NCBI GenBank assembly: GCA_937923945.1
Contig: CALDWC010000014.1
Coordinates: 1-64,000, forward strand
Origin: an uncultured Treponema sp.
GTDB lineage: Bacteria; Spirochaetota; Spirochaetia; Treponematales; Treponemataceae
DNA length: 64,000 bases
Reading direction: 5' to 3'
The notes under the pieces were generated by a model, which ran no database searches, was not told where the DNA came from, and was given only the letters and a program-made list of their open reading frames with translations. Shown piece by piece: positions 35,278-44,334 of the stretch. The stretch's first letter is position 1; every line of letters begins with the position of its first letter. Both the position numbers and the translations under genes were made by a program.

Positions 35278-35828
35278 TGAGTGATTATGTACCTCGGCTT
35301 AAGAAAGTCTATAATGAAAAAATTATGAATGAGCTTACGGAGCAATTTAAATATACATCCGTAATGCAAGTGCCAAAGCTTAAAAAAATCGTTCTTAGTA
35401 TGGGAGTCGGACAGGCTTTGACAAACAGGAAACTACTTGATGCTGCTGTGGAAGATTTGCAAACAATTTCGGGACAGTTACCGGTTAAGACCAAGGCTCG
35501 AAAAAGTATTGCAAACTTTAAGCTTCGAGAAGGTGCGGAAATCGGTGCGATGGTAACATTGCGCGGTGCGAAAATGTATGAGTTTTTAGACCGATTTATA
35601 AATGTAGCCTTGCCGCGTGTAAAGGATTTTCACGGTGTAAGTGCAAATGCTTTTGACGGACATGGAAATTATTCCGTCGGGGTAACCGAACAGATTATTT
35701 TCCCGGAAATTGACTTCGATAAGATTGAACAGGTTGCGGGACTGAATATTTGTATCGTTACCAGTGCAAATACCGACAATGAAGCAAAAGCATTGTTGGA
35801 AAAATTCGGTATGCCGTTTAGGAAATAG
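35277..35828 (+). CDS. rplE: Ribosomal protein L5
   Basis: Large-subunit protein that binds 5S rRNA and contacts P-site tRNA. 183 residues; family stretches [32 protein letters not shown] and [18 protein letters not shown]. The ATG at 35277 overlaps the rplX stop and has GGAG upstream; an earlier in-frame ATG at 35250 lies inside rplX and would add nine residues unlike L5. Confidence 0.98.
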   Translation: MSDYVPRLKKVYNEKIMNELTEQFKYTSVMQVPKLKKIVLSMGVGQALTNRKLLDAAVEDLQTISGQLPVKTKARKSIANFKLREGAEIGAMVTLRGAKMYEFLDRFINVALPRVKDFHGVSANAFDGHGNYSVGVTEQIIFPEIDFDKIEQVAGLNICIVTSANTDNEAKALLEKFGMPFRK

Positions 35829-35839
35829 GAGAGGTTACT

Positions 35840-36025
35840 GTGGCTAAAAAATCGAAAATTATACAGGCAAATGGAAAATTTAAGTATTCGACACAGCGAT
35901 ATAACCGCTGTAAAATTTGCGGACGTCCTCGCGGATATATGCGCAAATTTCAAATGTGCCGAATTTGTTTTAGAAAATTGGCTAGCGAAGGTCAACTTCC
36001 CGGCGTAACAAAATCGAGTTGGTAG
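35840..36025 (+). CDS. rpsN: Ribosomal protein S14, zinc-ribbon type
   Basis: Small-subunit head protein, the short zinc-binding form of 61 residues, with [20 protein letters not shown] as the four-cysteine knuckle and [16 protein letters not shown] at the end. GTG start at 35840 with AGGAGAGG upstream. Keeping the C+ form ties growth to zinc supply; no zinc-free paralogue is visible here. Confidence 0.98.
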   Translation: MAKKSKIIQANGKFKYSTQRYNRCKICGRPRGYMRKFQMCRICFRKLASEGQLPGVTKSSW

Positions 36026-36035
36026 GAGGCGAAGA

Positions 36036-36434
36036 ATGAGTGTTTCAGATCCGGTAGCAGATATGCTCACAAAAATTAGAAATGCTTCAGTTGCAGGACA
36101 TGAACATGTTGATGTTTCTGCTTCGAGACTTAAGCTGGAAATTATAAAAATATTGAAAGATGAAGGCTACATTAAAGCGTTCAAAAAGGTATCCCAAGAA
36201 GGCGGTAACTCCATTCGTGTAACTTTGAAATATGACGATAAAGAACGTTCCGTTATTCACGGAATTGAGCGGATTTCAACACCGGGACGCAGACGATATT
36301 CCGGGTACAAGGATTTACCGCGGGTTTTCAACGGTTACGGTACATTGATTGTTTCAACTTCGATGGGCGTTACAACGGGAAAGGTTGCCGACCAAAATCG
36401 TGTTGGCGGTGAACTTATTTGTAAGGTTTGGTAG
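36036..36434 (+). CDS. rpsH: Ribosomal protein S8
   Basis: Primary 16S-binding protein of the platform; in E. coli it represses the spc operon. 132 residues starting [17 protein letters not shown] and ending with [20 protein letters not shown], where the loop with alternating Thr and Gly binds rRNA. AGGAGG lies before ATG 36036. Confidence 0.99.
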   Translation: MSVSDPVADMLTKIRNASVAGHEHVDVSASRLKLEIIKILKDEGYIKAFKKVSQEGGNSIRVTLKYDDKERSVIHGIERISTPGRRRYSGYKDLPRVFNGYGTLIVSTSMGVTTGKVADQNRVGGELICKVW

Positions 36435-36443
36435 GAGAAAAGT

Positions 36444-36980
36444 ATGTCAAGAATTGGAAATCTTCCGGTTACAGTTCCGGCAGGTGTAAAGGTGAGCGTT
36501 GCAGGAAATGTCCTTTCGGTTGAAGGTCCGAAGGGAAAACTGCAGCAAGAGTTTTCTCCGGAAATTGACTTGAAAGTTGAAGACGGTAAACTGATTTTAC
36601 ACCGTAAAAACGATAAACTTCAAACGAAAGCCTACCACGGTTTGTATCGAAGTTTGTTCAACAATATGGTTAAAGGTGTTTCTGAAGGTTTTTCGAAAAC
36701 GCTCGTTATCAACGGAGTCGGTTACAAAGCTGAAGTGCAGGGACAAATTTTACTTTTGTCGCTCGGTTATTCAAACGATATTTCGGTGTATATTCCGGAA
36801 GGCTTAACGGTAACCGTTGACCAGTTAAAAGTTAAAATTTCGGGAGCGTCAAAAGAACTTGTCGGTGAGTTTGCTGCTCAAGTGCGGCGATTGCGTGGAC
36901 CTGAACCGTATAAGGGAAAAGGTATTCGATATGAAGACGAAGTTATACTTCGGAAAGTCGGTAAAACCGGTGTTAAATAG
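36444..36980 (+). CDS. rplF: Ribosomal protein L6
   Basis: Large-subunit protein near the factor-binding site. 178 residues, a tandem of two similar domains; [16 protein letters not shown] at the start and the C-terminal [15 protein letters not shown] signature are present. ATG 36444 follows AGGAG. Nine bases separate it from rpsH. Confidence 0.99.
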   Translation: MSRIGNLPVTVPAGVKVSVAGNVLSVEGPKGKLQQEFSPEIDLKVEDGKLILHRKNDKLQTKAYHGLYRSLFNNMVKGVSEGFSKTLVINGVGYKAEVQGQILLLSLGYSNDISVYIPEGLTVTVDQLKVKISGASKELVGEFAAQVRRLRGPEPYKGKGIRYEDEVILRKVGKTGVK

Positions 36981-36990
36981 AAGGTAAGCT

Positions 36991-37353
36991 ATGAATAAAA
37001 AACTTAATGATAAACAACGACGCCACTTAAAGCGAAAGATACACATTCGAAAGCAAATTCACGGAACGATGGAACGTCCGCGACTTTCAGTATTCAGAAG
37101 CAACAAGAACCTTTATTTGCAGGTTATCGATGACGACAAGGCAAATACTATTCTTTCCGTATGTACCTTGGAAAAAGAATTCGAAAATGATAAGCTGAAT
37201 AAAGCAACCGGCGAAAAGGTCGGCTTGGAAATGGGAAAGCGATTGAAAGATAAAAATATCTCTTCTATAGTGTTTGATAGAAATGGATATTTGTATCACG
37301 GTGTAGTAAAGGCTGTCGCCGACGGTGTGCGAAAAGCCGGAATTGAATTTTAG
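36991..37353 (+). CDS. rplR: Ribosomal protein L18
   Basis: 5S rRNA-binding protein of the central protuberance. 120 residues with the basic N-terminal RRHLKRKIHIRKQIHGT, then RPRLSVFRSNKNLYLQVIDD and the C-terminal FDRNGYLYHGVVKAVADG typical of the family. Ten bases after rplF, nine before rpsE, in the same unit. Confidence 0.98.
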   Translation: MNKKLNDKQRRHLKRKIHIRKQIHGTMERPRLSVFRSNKNLYLQVIDDDKANTILSVCTLEKEFENDKLNKATGEKVGLEMGKRLKDKNISSIVFDRNGYLYHGVVKAVADGVRKAGIEF

Positions 37354-37362
37354 GAGTAGGGC

Positions 37363-37878
37363 ATGAATCGTCAAAGAAATAATAGAGCTGAAAACTCGGG
37401 ACCGGAATTGGTTGAAAAACTTATTAAGTTGAACCGAACAGCGAAAGTTGTAAAAGGCGGGCGACGCTTTTCTTTTTCGGCTTTAACGGTTGTCGGCGAC
37501 CAAAAAGGCAATGTCGGTTTCGGTTTCGGTAAAGCGAACGATGCGAGCGAAGCGATTAAAAAAAGTATTGCAAAAGCAAAAACCCAAATGGTAAAATTGC
37601 CGCTGAAAAATGGAACTTTGCCGCACGAAATTAGCGGAAAGTATAAGGGTGCAAAAGTGTTGTTGCGTCCGGCTTGCGAAGGTACCGGAATTATTGCCGG
37701 CGGTACTATCCGTGCAATTATGGAAGCAGCCGGAGCAACGGATGTTTTGTCAAAGTCTTTGGGATCAAGCACGACGGTAAACGTAGTTCGTGCAGTGTTC
37801 GGAGCAACCGAACAGCTCATGGATGGCAAAACGATTGCGAAAAACCGCGGTAAATCACTTACCGACGTGTGGGGTTAA
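37363..37878 (+). CDS. rpsE: Ribosomal protein S5
   Basis: Small-subunit protein important for decoding fidelity and mRNA entry. 171 residues with KLIKLNRTAKVVKGGRRF, the double-stranded RNA-binding GNVGFGFGKANDASEAI, and ACEGTGIIAGGTIRAIMEAAG. Start ATG 37363 has AGGAG upstream. The rpmD start lies two bases after its stop. Confidence 0.99.
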   Translation: MNRQRNNRAENSGPELVEKLIKLNRTAKVVKGGRRFSFSALTVVGDQKGNVGFGFGKANDASEAIKKSIAKAKTQMVKLPLKNGTLPHEISGKYKGAKVLLRPACEGTGIIAGGTIRAIMEAAGATDVLSKSLGSSTTVNVVRAVFGATEQLMDGKTIAKNRGKSLTDVWG

Positions 37879-37880
37879 TT

Positions 37881-38066
37881 ATGGCAAACAAAGTAAAAAT
37901 TCAATTAGTAAAAAGTCCGATTGGGCAGCGACCGGCAGTCCGTGCGACGGTTCGTTCGCTAGGGCTCGGAAAACTGAATTCAACGGTTGTTGTCAATCAT
38001 AACCCGGCTATTTCCGGAATGATTGAAACGGTGAAGCATTTGGTGAGCGTAGAGGAGTTGAACTAA
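37881..38066 (+). CDS. rpmD: Ribosomal protein L30
   Basis: Small large-subunit protein (61 residues), with VKIQLVKSPIGQRPAVRATV and LGLGKLNSTVVVNHNPAISG as family core. The ATG at 37881, two bases after the rpsE stop, is chosen over a longer in-frame start at 37869 inside rpsE. Its stop shares a base with the rplO ATG (TAATG). Confidence 0.97.
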   Translation: MANKVKIQLVKSPIGQRPAVRATVRSLGLGKLNSTVVVNHNPAISGMIETVKHLVSVEELN

Positions 38067-38521
38067 TGTCTGATTTTAATTTAATCGCACCGAAGGGTGC
38101 AAACAGAAAAAAGAAGATTGTCGGTCGCGGTAGTTCGTCAGGACGCGGTACAACTTCAGGACGCGGTACTAAGGGACAGCAAGCTCGTTCCGGCGGTAAA
38201 ACGTATCCCGGATTTGAAGGCGGACAAATGCCGTTGTATCGACGGGTTGCAAAGCGCGGCTTTTCAAATTACCCGTTCAAAAAAGAACTTGCGGTGGTAA
38301 ACCTTTCACAGCTTGAAGGAAAGTTTGAAGGCGGTGAGAGCGTTGATCTTGCTTCTTTAAAAAATAAAAATCTTTTGAAGAAAAATTGTGATGCGTTCAA
38401 AATTTTGGGTGACGGTGAAATTTCAAAAAGCTTGACGGTAAATTTAAGCAAAGCTGATAAAATTTCGGCTTCGGCAAAGGAAAAAATTGAAAAAGCCGGC
38501 GGAAGCATTGTTAATTTATAA
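38066..38521 (+). CDS. rplO: Ribosomal protein L15
   Basis: Late-assembling large-subunit protein. 151 residues with the long basic glycine-rich arm (GRGSSSGRGTTSGRGTKGQQ), then FEGGQMPLYRRVAKRGFSN and the globular C-terminal domain ending SASAKEKIEKAGGSIVNL. Overlaps the rpmD stop by one base and precedes secY by 14 bp. Confidence 0.98.
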   Translation: MSDFNLIAPKGANRKKKIVGRGSSSGRGTTSGRGTKGQQARSGGKTYPGFEGGQMPLYRRVAKRGFSNYPFKKELAVVNLSQLEGKFEGGESVDLASLKNKNLLKKNCDAFKILGDGEISKSLTVNLSKADKISASAKEKIEKAGGSIVNL

Positions 38522-38535
38522 ACTGGAGAGATAAG

Positions 38536-39849
38536 ATGGCTAATTCATTGGTTACCATATTCAGGATTGAAGATTTGCGTAAACGGATACTTTTTACCTT
38601 TATGGTGTTTATTGTATTCCGGTTCGGTGCACATTTAATCATTCCTGGAATTGATCCGCAAGCGCTTTCGGCTTATTTTAAGTCGACCATGGGTAGCAAC
38701 TCGTTTATCGATCAGATGGACTTTTTCGTCGGTGGAGCGTTTTCAAATTTTTCTGTGTTTATGTTAGGTGTTATGCCGTATATTTCAACGGAGATTTTGT
38801 TTCAGCTCGCGATGTTTATTTTCCCGAGCTTGAAAAAAGTTGCCGAAGAAGACGGCGGGCGCCGCAAGATCCAAGGCTGGACGCGACTTGCAACCATTGC
38901 GGTTGCATTGCTTCAGTCGACCGCGGTTATTGCATACGTTTCGGGGATTCCCGGAGCGGTGATTATTCCGCGCGGTTGGCATATTTTTATCACGCTTTTA
39001 ACGGTTACGACCGGTACGATGATAACGGTTTGGCTTGGAGAGCAAATTACCGCGCACGGAGTCGGTAACGGCATTTCTATGTTGATTTTTGCGGGTATCG
39101 TTGCCCGAATGCCGGCTGCGACATGGGAGTTAATTAAAAAGGTGCGGGACGGTTCAGTCAACTTGGCGTTTGTTGTCTTGGCTCTTATTATGTTTATAGG
39201 AATTGTAATATTGGTTATCTATGAACAACAGGGACAGCGAAAAATCATGGTTGACTATGCGAAGCGGGTTCGCGGGAGAAAGGTGTACGGCGGACAAAGT
39301 ACGTATATTCCGTTTAAGATCAATCCGTCCGGTGTTATGCCGGTTATTTTTGCATCGTCACTTTTGATGTTCCCGGCTCAGCTTGCGAGCATGTTTGCCG
39401 GTCAAGCAAAGTGGGTGCGTTCTCTTTCGGAGTTTTTAAATCCGATGGGAATTTGGTATAATATTTTTTATGTAGTGTTTATCATTTTGTTTGCATATTT
39501 CCAAACGATGATACAGCTCAATCCGATTGAAATTGCGAAGCAGCTGCGTGAAAACGGTGGAACGATTCGCGGTATTCGGGCTGAAAAAACGGAAGAGTAT
39601 TTACAAAAGGTATTAAATCGACTAATTTTTCCGGGTGCTATTTATTTAGCTATAATTGCCGTGATTCCAACAATAATTCAAAGAGCCTTTGGTTTCCCTC
39701 GAGAGATTGCTACTTTGATGGGCGGTACTTCACTGCTTATCTTGGTCGGCGTTGACCTTGAAACAATGACTCAAATTGAAGCACAGCTAAAAATGCATCA
39801 TCACGAAGGATTGGTAAAAAAAGGCAGACTGCGCAGTCGTGGACTGTAG
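38536..39849 (+). CDS. secY: Preprotein translocase channel SecY
   Basis: Ten-helix protein-conducting channel in the inner membrane, partner of SecE and SecG. 437 residues with FRFGAHLIIPGIDP, MPYISTEILFQLAMFIFP, EQITAHGVGNGISMLIFAGI and YVVFIILFAYFQTMIQLNP, plus LRENGGTIRGIRAEKTEEYL near the cytoplasmic loop that contacts ribosomes. GGAGAG precedes ATG 38536. Its place in the spc segment between rplO and rpmJ is conserved. Confidence 0.99.
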   Translation: MANSLVTIFRIEDLRKRILFTFMVFIVFRFGAHLIIPGIDPQALSAYFKSTMGSNSFIDQMDFFVGGAFSNFSVFMLGVMPYISTEILFQLAMFIFPSLKKVAEEDGGRRKIQGWTRLATIAVALLQSTAVIAYVSGIPGAVIIPRGWHIFITLLTVTTGTMITVWLGEQITAHGVGNGISMLIFAGIVARMPAATWELIKKVRDGSVNLAFVVLALIMFIGIVILVIYEQQGQRKIMVDYAKRVRGRKVYGGQSTYIPFKINPSGVMPVIFASSLLMFPAQLASMFAGQAKWVRSLSEFLNPMGIWYNIFYVVFIILFAYFQTMIQLNPIEIAKQLRENGGTIRGIRAEKTEEYLQKVLNRLIFPGAIYLAIIAVIPTIIQRAFGFPREIATLMGGTSLLILVGVDLETMTQIEAQLKMHHHEGLVKKGRLRSRGL

Positions 39850-39864
39850 GTCGAGGAGTTTGAT

Positions 39865-39978
39865 ATGAAAGTGAGAACTAGTGTAAAACCTATTTGCGAC
39901 AAATGCAAGGTTATTAAACGGCGAGGAATTGTGCGGATAATCTGCACAAATCCGAAGCATAAACAAAGACAAGGTTGA
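39865..39978 (+). CDS. rpmJ: Ribosomal protein L36
   Basis: 37-residue zinc-binding large-subunit protein: [20 protein letters not shown], then [15 protein letters not shown], with the C-x2-C and C-x4-H ligands. ATG 39865 lies after GAGGAG, 15 bp past secY, and TGA ends at 39978. It is too short for many gene finders but unmistakable by sequence and place. Confidence 0.98.
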   Translation: MKVRTSVKPICDKCKVIKRRGIVRIICTNPKHKQRQG

Positions 39979-39989
39979 TGGAGGACTGA

Positions 39990-40355
39990 ATGGCTCGTAT
40001 TGCTGGAGTTGATCTCCCGAATAAACATGTGCGTATAGCATTGACGTATATCTTTGGTATTTCACGGTCTTCTGCTGAAAAGATTTGCGAAAAGTCGAAG
40101 ATTGATCCGACGAGAAATATGAACGATTTGAGCAACGAAGAACTTGCCGTTTTGCGCGAAATCGTTGATAAAGAGTATAAGGTGGAAGGACGTTTGCGAA
40201 CGGAAGTTGCGTTAAACATCAAGCGTTTGCAGGACATCGGGTCTTATCGCGGACAACGTCACCGAAAAGGTTTGCCGGTTCGCGGACAGCGAACGCGTAC
40301 GAACGCTCGAACACGCAAAGGTAAGAAAAAGACCGTTGCCGGAAAGAAAAAGTAA
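39990..40355 (+). CDS. rpsM: Ribosomal protein S13
   Basis: Head protein contacting P-site tRNA and the large subunit. 121 residues starting [20 protein letters not shown], with [20 protein letters not shown] and the basic [19 protein letters not shown] tail. GGAGG before ATG 39990. First gene of the alpha segment. Confidence 0.99.
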   Translation: MARIAGVDLPNKHVRIALTYIFGISRSSAEKICEKSKIDPTRNMNDLSNEELAVLREIVDKEYKVEGRLRTEVALNIKRLQDIGSYRGQRHRKGLPVRGQRTRTNARTRKGKKKTVAGKKK

Positions 40356-40367
40356 TCGGAGGATATG

Positions 40368-40754
40368 ATGGCTAACGCAAAAAAACAAAAACGAAGAGAA
40401 AAGCGAACGGTTGACACCGGAAATGTTTATATTCAAGCAACTTTTAATAACACAATTGTCACCATTACCGACTTGAATGGAAATGCAATTGCGTGGGCTT
40501 CCTCAGGCGGGCTCGGGTTTGCAGGACCGAAAAAGTCAACACCTTTTGCAGCGCAAACGGTTGTGGACGCTGCAGTGCAAAAAGCTCAACCTTACGGTTT
40601 GCGTGAGGTTCATGTTTTTGTAAAAGGACCGGGTGCAGGACGTGAATCTGCGATTAGGGCACTTGGTTTACGGGGCTTAAAAGTTCGCTCCATCAGCGAC
40701 GTAACCCCCATACCGCACAACGGTTGCCGCCCTAAAAAGACAAGACGAGTTTAA
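40368..40754 (+). CDS. rpsK: Ribosomal protein S11
   Basis: Platform protein near the mRNA exit. 128 residues with [41 protein letters not shown] cut here as [16 protein letters not shown], and the C-terminal [17 protein letters not shown]. Two ATGs stand in tandem; the second (40368) is five bases after GGAGG, whereas the first at 40365 is only two bases away, so the second is chosen. Confidence 0.98.
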   Translation: MANAKKQKRREKRTVDTGNVYIQATFNNTIVTITDLNGNAIAWASSGGLGFAGPKKSTPFAAQTVVDAAVQKAQPYGLREVHVFVKGPGAGRESAIRALGLRGLKVRSISDVTPIPHNGCRPKKTRRV

Positions 40755-40765
40755 GTGAGGCTTAG

Positions 40766-41809
40766 ATGGTTCGAAAAAATCTATTGAAAGGCTTTAAAAG
40801 ACCGAAGGGCGTTGAGTTTAATCATGATGAAGCAACGGAAAATTACGGAAAATTTTCAGCTTCGCCTTTTGAAGTCGGCTTTGGAACGACGATCGGCAAC
40901 TGCCTGCGGCGGATTTTACTGTCTTCGATTCAAGGTTATGCGGTTTCGGCGGTGCGGATTACGACGTATAATGCCGACAATGTGCCGAAATTGATTTCGA
41001 GTGAGTTTGAAAATATTCCGGGTGTTGTTGAAGATACCGTTGAGGTTTTAAATAACATCAAGCATCTAAATCTCAAGTTGCTGACTGAAGAGGATTCCGC
41101 AACATTTATGTTTGAGTTCCAAGGCAAAAAGACAATTACCGGTAAGGACTTTGCCGTTGACGGAAATTTGGAAGTTATTAACGGTGATAAGTTCGTGATG
41201 GAATTGATGGATGATGCGCATTTTGAAATTGAACTGCAGGTTGACTTCGGTCGCGGTTTTGTGCCTGCTGAAGTGAACGAAAAGTACATTGACATTATGG
41301 GCAGTATTCCGCTTGATGCACTGTATTCACCGGTTGAAAAGGTGAATTATCGTATTGAGCCGTGCCGTGTTGGTCAGCGAAGCGATTATGATAAGCTGAT
41401 TTTGGAAATTTTCACTGACGGAACGGTGAGTGCCGAAGATGTGCTTGCCGAAGCGGCAAAAATCGCAAAAGAGCATTTTACGGTTTTCTTGAATTTTGAC
41501 GAAACCGATTTTGATGTTGATGATGAAGAAGACGGCGAAGATTTTGCAATGAAAAAGCTGTTGGAAATTCCTGTGAAGGATTTGGAGCTGACCGTTCGTG
41601 CAAAAAACTGTCTGGATAACGCAGGAATTAAAACGATTGGTGAACTCGTTCAACGAACGGAAGACGAAATCGCGAACATGCGGAATGTCGGTGCAAAGAG
41701 TTTAAACGAAATCAAAGAAAAATTGCAAGAGCGAAATTTGAGGTTGGGTATGACTGACGAAAGTCATCTGGAAGAAATTACGAAGAGGGAAGAAATAGAT
41801 GAAGCATAA
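40766..41809 (+). CDS. rpoA: RNA polymerase alpha subunit
   Basis: Assembles the polymerase core and reads UP elements. 347 residues: N-terminal domain with [21 protein letters not shown] cut here as [15 protein letters not shown], then an acidic linker ([16 protein letters not shown]), and the C-terminal domain with [20 protein letters not shown] and [14 protein letters not shown]. The linker is more acidic than usual. Its 3' end overlaps the rplQ start by 11 bp, which implies coupled translation. Confidence 0.99.
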   Translation: MVRKNLLKGFKRPKGVEFNHDEATENYGKFSASPFEVGFGTTIGNCLRRILLSSIQGYAVSAVRITTYNADNVPKLISSEFENIPGVVEDTVEVLNNIKHLNLKLLTEEDSATFMFEFQGKKTITGKDFAVDGNLEVINGDKFVMELMDDAHFEIELQVDFGRGFVPAEVNEKYIDIMGSIPLDALYSPVEKVNYRIEPCRVGQRSDYDKLILEIFTDGTVSAEDVLAEAAKIAKEHFTVFLNFDETDFDVDDEEDGEDFAMKKLLEIPVKDLELTVRAKNCLDNAGIKTIGELVQRTEDEIANMRNVGAKSLNEIKEKLQERNLRLGMTDESHLEEITKREEIDEA

Positions 41810-42344
41810 ACAAGGCTTTAATCCGCTGTCACGACGAAGTGCCCACCGACGAGCGCTTCATAGAAACATGGTTACATCGCTTTTCAAACATGAGCGGATT
41901 ACAACAACAAAACAAAAAGCGATGGAAGTAAGGCGAACGGCTGAAAAGCTCATTACGCGTGCAAAAGTTGATTCGGTTCACAATCGTCGGGAAACCGCCA
42001 AGTGGATTGGAGATGAAGCTGTTTTGAACAAGCTTTTTACGGACATCAGCCCGCGTATGAAAGATCGGAACGGTGGATATACGCGCGTTATGAAGCTGGG
42101 TTTCCGACAAGGCGACGCTGCCGATTTGGCAATCTTGGAACTTGTTGACTATTCGTTCGAGGACAAAGAAAAGGCAAAAGAAGAAAAAATAAAGAATAGG
42201 AAATCTGCTGGCGATAAATCTAAAACCAAAGCAGCTGCAACGAAAACAACAAAAAAAGAACGCTCAAATATAAACGATAAGAACGTTTCCGAAAATACTG
42301 CCCAGAAGGGACAGAGGAGGTTCAACCGTGTCAAAGGCTCATAG
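41799..42344 (+). CDS. rplQ: Ribosomal protein L17 with long basic tail
   Basis: Large-subunit protein near the tunnel exit. The first ~125 residues are standard ([38 protein letters not shown]). Then a lysine-, threonine- and asparagine-rich low-complexity tail of about 55 residues takes the length to 181, where most L17 proteins end near 120-130. The tail is probably disordered and may reach over the exit port. Starts inside rpoA; its end overlaps the next zinc-ribbon gene by 17 bp. Confidence 0.97.
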   Translation: MKHKQGFNPLSRRSAHRRALHRNMVTSLFKHERITTTKQKAMEVRRTAEKLITRAKVDSVHNRRETAKWIGDEAVLNKLFTDISPRMKDRNGGYTRVMKLGFRQGDAADLAILELVDYSFEDKEKAKEEKIKNRKSAGDKSKTKAAATKTTKKERSNINDKNVSENTAQKGQRRFNRVKGS

Positions 42345-42528
42345 AGGAAAAGGCTTGCATGAAACTTTTAATCGAGGTCGTGGAACTTGTCCGATTTGTA
42401 AAAAAACCGGCGTAAAAGTGATCTACGAACAGGAAATCGAGGGGACTAAGCAAAATATTTGCAAAGTATGCAAAGCAACACTCGAAAACAAAAAAAAGGC
42501 AAGTGCTAAAACAGAAGCGGAAGCATAA
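42328..42528 (+). CDS. Small zinc-ribbon protein, last gene of the ribosomal operon
   Basis: 66 residues: a basic start ([18 protein letters not shown]), then [14 protein letters not shown] and [14 protein letters not shown], two C-x2-C pairs that probably hold zinc, and an Ala/Glu/Lys tail. GTG start at 42328 has GAGGAGG upstream. It overlaps rplQ and is the last gene before the terminator, so it is made with the ribosome; a role as a ribosome-associated or nucleic-acid-binding factor is inferred. I do not recognise a named family. Confidence 0.8.
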   Translation: MSKAHRGKGLHETFNRGRGTCPICKKTGVKVIYEQEIEGTKQNICKVCKATLENKKKASAKTEAEA

Positions 42529-42533
42529 ATCCG

Positions 42534-42564
42534 AAGGCGAAACTGAATAGGTTTCGCCTTTTTT
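42534..42564 (+). terminator. Intrinsic terminator of the tuf/ribosomal operon
   Basis: Perfect 10-bp stem AAGGCGAAAC (42534-42543) and GTTTCGCCTT (42551-42560) with a 7-nt loop, followed by a run of T. It sits six bases after the last stop codon, closing a unit of about 14.7 kb from the promoter at 27789. Confidence 0.95.
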
Positions 42565-42666
42565 GTCTGAAAGTCAGACCCCTCAGTTGTATAAATCCTA
42601 GAACTATGAGTGTATTTTCTTGAAAACTAGTAGCGGCGTAAAATGTCAAAGTTTTAATGTGAGATA

Positions 42667-42695
42667 TTGACATTTACGAGGCTTTTCGTTATAAT
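42667..42695 (+). promoter_or_regulatory. Consensus promoter of the zinc-ribbon/TPR/YmdB-like unit
   Basis: Perfect -35 TTGACA (42667-42672), 17-bp spacer, perfect -10 TATAAT (42690-42695). Transcription should start near 42702, 21 bp before the next ATG, with AGGAGG at 42712-42717. One of the strongest-looking promoters in the window. Confidence 0.9.
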
Positions 42696-42722
42696 AGTAA
42701 AGAAACTTAACAGGAGGTCGGA

Positions 42723-42890
42723 ATGGCTGTAAGTAAGAACTCGCGAACCGCGGCAGCGACACAACACTTTATCTGTCCGTGCGGTGGCGAAATTGTAACC
42801 AAGACGTTAGCGATTAACGGCAAAATCAAAAATGTTGCCGAGTGTTCAAAGTGCAAACGCGTTGAAAGACGCCCGAAAGATTTTCACTAG
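42723..42890 (+). CDS. 55-residue zinc-ribbon protein
   Basis: MAVSKNSRTAAATQHFICPC at the start, then GGEIVTKTLAINGKIKNVAE and CSKCKRVERRPKDFH. Two cysteine pairs (C18-x-C20 and C41-x2-C44) form a probable zinc ribbon. ATG 42723 has AGGAGG five bases before it and a perfect consensus promoter, so strong expression is likely. Ends 10 bp before the TPR gene. Too short for common gene-length cut-offs. Not a known ribosomal protein as far as I can see; function unknown. Confidence 0.78.
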   Translation: MAVSKNSRTAAATQHFICPCGGEIVTKTLAINGKIKNVAECSKCKRVERRPKDFH

Positions 42891-42900
42891 GATTTGCGAC

Positions 42901-43434
42901 GTGACTGTGTATGGAAATGAAACGGCTCAACAGTTAAATGAAGCTGCCGGTCTTTTGACCGATGAAGGTTTTCATGATCATGCTGTTGAATGCCTCACAA
43001 AAGGGCTTTTTTTAGAGCCGGATAATGGCTATTTGTGGTTTAATCTGGCTCTTGTTTATCGGAAGCAAAATCGGAAAATCGAATCGATGTATGCTTTGAA
43101 TGAAGCATTGAATTTTGTAACCGATGATCCCGATATTTGGGATACGATTGCCGTAGCTCTTTCCGAAATCGGCGAATTTGACGGTGCAATGTTGGCGTTT
43201 AAGCATGCGTTTGAGCATGGAAAAACATCTTCCCGTATTTGGAATAATTTCGGAACGCTTTTGTTTAATCAAAAAAACTTCTCCGAAGCACGTAATGCAT
43301 TCGAAACGGCATTGGTATTGGATCAAAAAAACTACGACGCGTTTTTGAATCTTTATGATACGTACGAAGAACTCGGTCAAAAAGATAAAGTAAAAACGTG
43401 CAATGAAATTTTAAGTAATATAGATAGTATTTAA
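42901..43434 (+). CDS. TPR-repeat protein
   Basis: 177 residues made mostly of tetratricopeptide repeats (about 4): AVECLTKGLFLEPDNGYLWF, ALVYRKQNRKIESMYALNEA, AVALSEIGEFDGAMLAFKHA and LLFNQKNFSEARNAFETALV. No signal peptide or catalytic domain, so a cytoplasmic protein-binding scaffold is likely. The GTG at 42901 is chosen because the frame upstream runs inside the zinc-ribbon gene; GTG 42907 is an alternative. Its stop shares a base with the following gene (TAATG). Confidence 0.85.
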   Translation: MTVYGNETAQQLNEAAGLLTDEGFHDHAVECLTKGLFLEPDNGYLWFNLALVYRKQNRKIESMYALNEALNFVTDDPDIWDTIAVALSEIGEFDGAMLAFKHAFEHGKTSSRIWNNFGTLLFNQKNFSEARNAFETALVLDQKNYDAFLNLYDTYEELGQKDKVKTCNEILSNIDSI

Positions 43435-44306
43435 TGAACATTGTATACCTGGCGGAAATAGTCGGTAAGTGCGGTATCAGGGCGGTTAAAACCCTGTTAC
43501 CGAAGCTAAAAATGCAGTACCGCCCCGATTACATTATCGCCAATGCAAATTCCGCATCGGGCGCGGGCGGTTTATCCGCACAGCATGCCGGCTATTTGCG
43601 CAAGTTAGGTATCCACTGTTTAACCCTCGGTGATAATGCTTTTTTGAATACACAAATTTTTGGCGGTGAAAAGACATCGAATTTTTGTGTGCGTCCGGTT
43701 AATTTACCGCGAAATACCGCCGGGCTTGGCTATAAAATTTTTCATCCCGCCGTTAAAAAAGCAGAACAAGCTGATAAAACTACCGAACAAAAAACTGTTA
43801 CCGGCGATTTAATCGCAGACAACGGTGAAAAAAAACAAAAACGGTCAATCGTTCCCGTATCATTGGTGGTGATCAGCCTTTTGGGGCAGTATGGTAAACA
43901 CCGGCTTGCGGCGAATAGTCCTTTTGATGCGCTTGACGATGTTGTCCGCCGCTTTGAAGCTTGTCCGGTTGTTGTGGATTATGCTTCATTTTCTACCGCC
44001 GAAAAACAGACGCTCGCGTTTTATGCGGACGGACGCGTTTCGGCGGTTATCGGTTCCGGCATGAAAGCGGCAACTGCCGATTTTCGGGTTTCAAAAAATG
44101 GCACTGCTTTCATCACGGATGCGGGGCGGACGGGTTCGTTTTTATCAAGCGGCGGGTATGAACCGGCGTCCAAAATACGTGAATTTAAAACCGGCTTAAC
44201 CGAATATTCGGCTTCGGCTTGGGAAAAGCCTCAGATACAGGGCGTTTTTATTCAAACAGCTAAAACTGGATATACCATTCACGGTGAGCGTTTTTCAATT
44301 GAATAA
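43434..44306 (+). CDS. YmdB-like protein lacking metal-binding residues
   Basis: 290 residues with the fold pattern of the YmdB/TIGR00282 metallophosphoesterases (IVGKCGIRAVKTLLPKLK, RPVNLPRNTAGLGY, AVIGSG, GTAFITDAGRTG). Active members bind two metals through GDIVG, NGEN, GNH, DFHAE and GTHTH. Here these read AEIVG (Glu8), NANS (37-40), GDN (66-68), DYASF (near 182-186) and GSGMK (207-211), so essentially every ligand is replaced. An insert rich in Lys/Gln (about 105-140) is also present. It is probably a non-catalytic binding protein. Start overlaps the TPR gene stop; the two may act together. Confidence 0.82.
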   Translation: MNIVYLAEIVGKCGIRAVKTLLPKLKMQYRPDYIIANANSASGAGGLSAQHAGYLRKLGIHCLTLGDNAFLNTQIFGGEKTSNFCVRPVNLPRNTAGLGYKIFHPAVKKAEQADKTTEQKTVTGDLIADNGEKKQKRSIVPVSLVVISLLGQYGKHRLAANSPFDALDDVVRRFEACPVVVDYASFSTAEKQTLAFYADGRVSAVIGSGMKAATADFRVSKNGTAFITDAGRTGSFLSSGGYEPASKIREFKTGLTEYSASAWEKPQIQGVFIQTAKTGYTIHGERFSIE

Positions 44307-44334
44307 AGCGAATCTTTTAAAAAGGCGATAAATT

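Noticed and set aside
37371..37829. 152-codon frame antisense to rpsE
   Set aside because: Complete overlap with a conserved ribosomal gene and no start signals.
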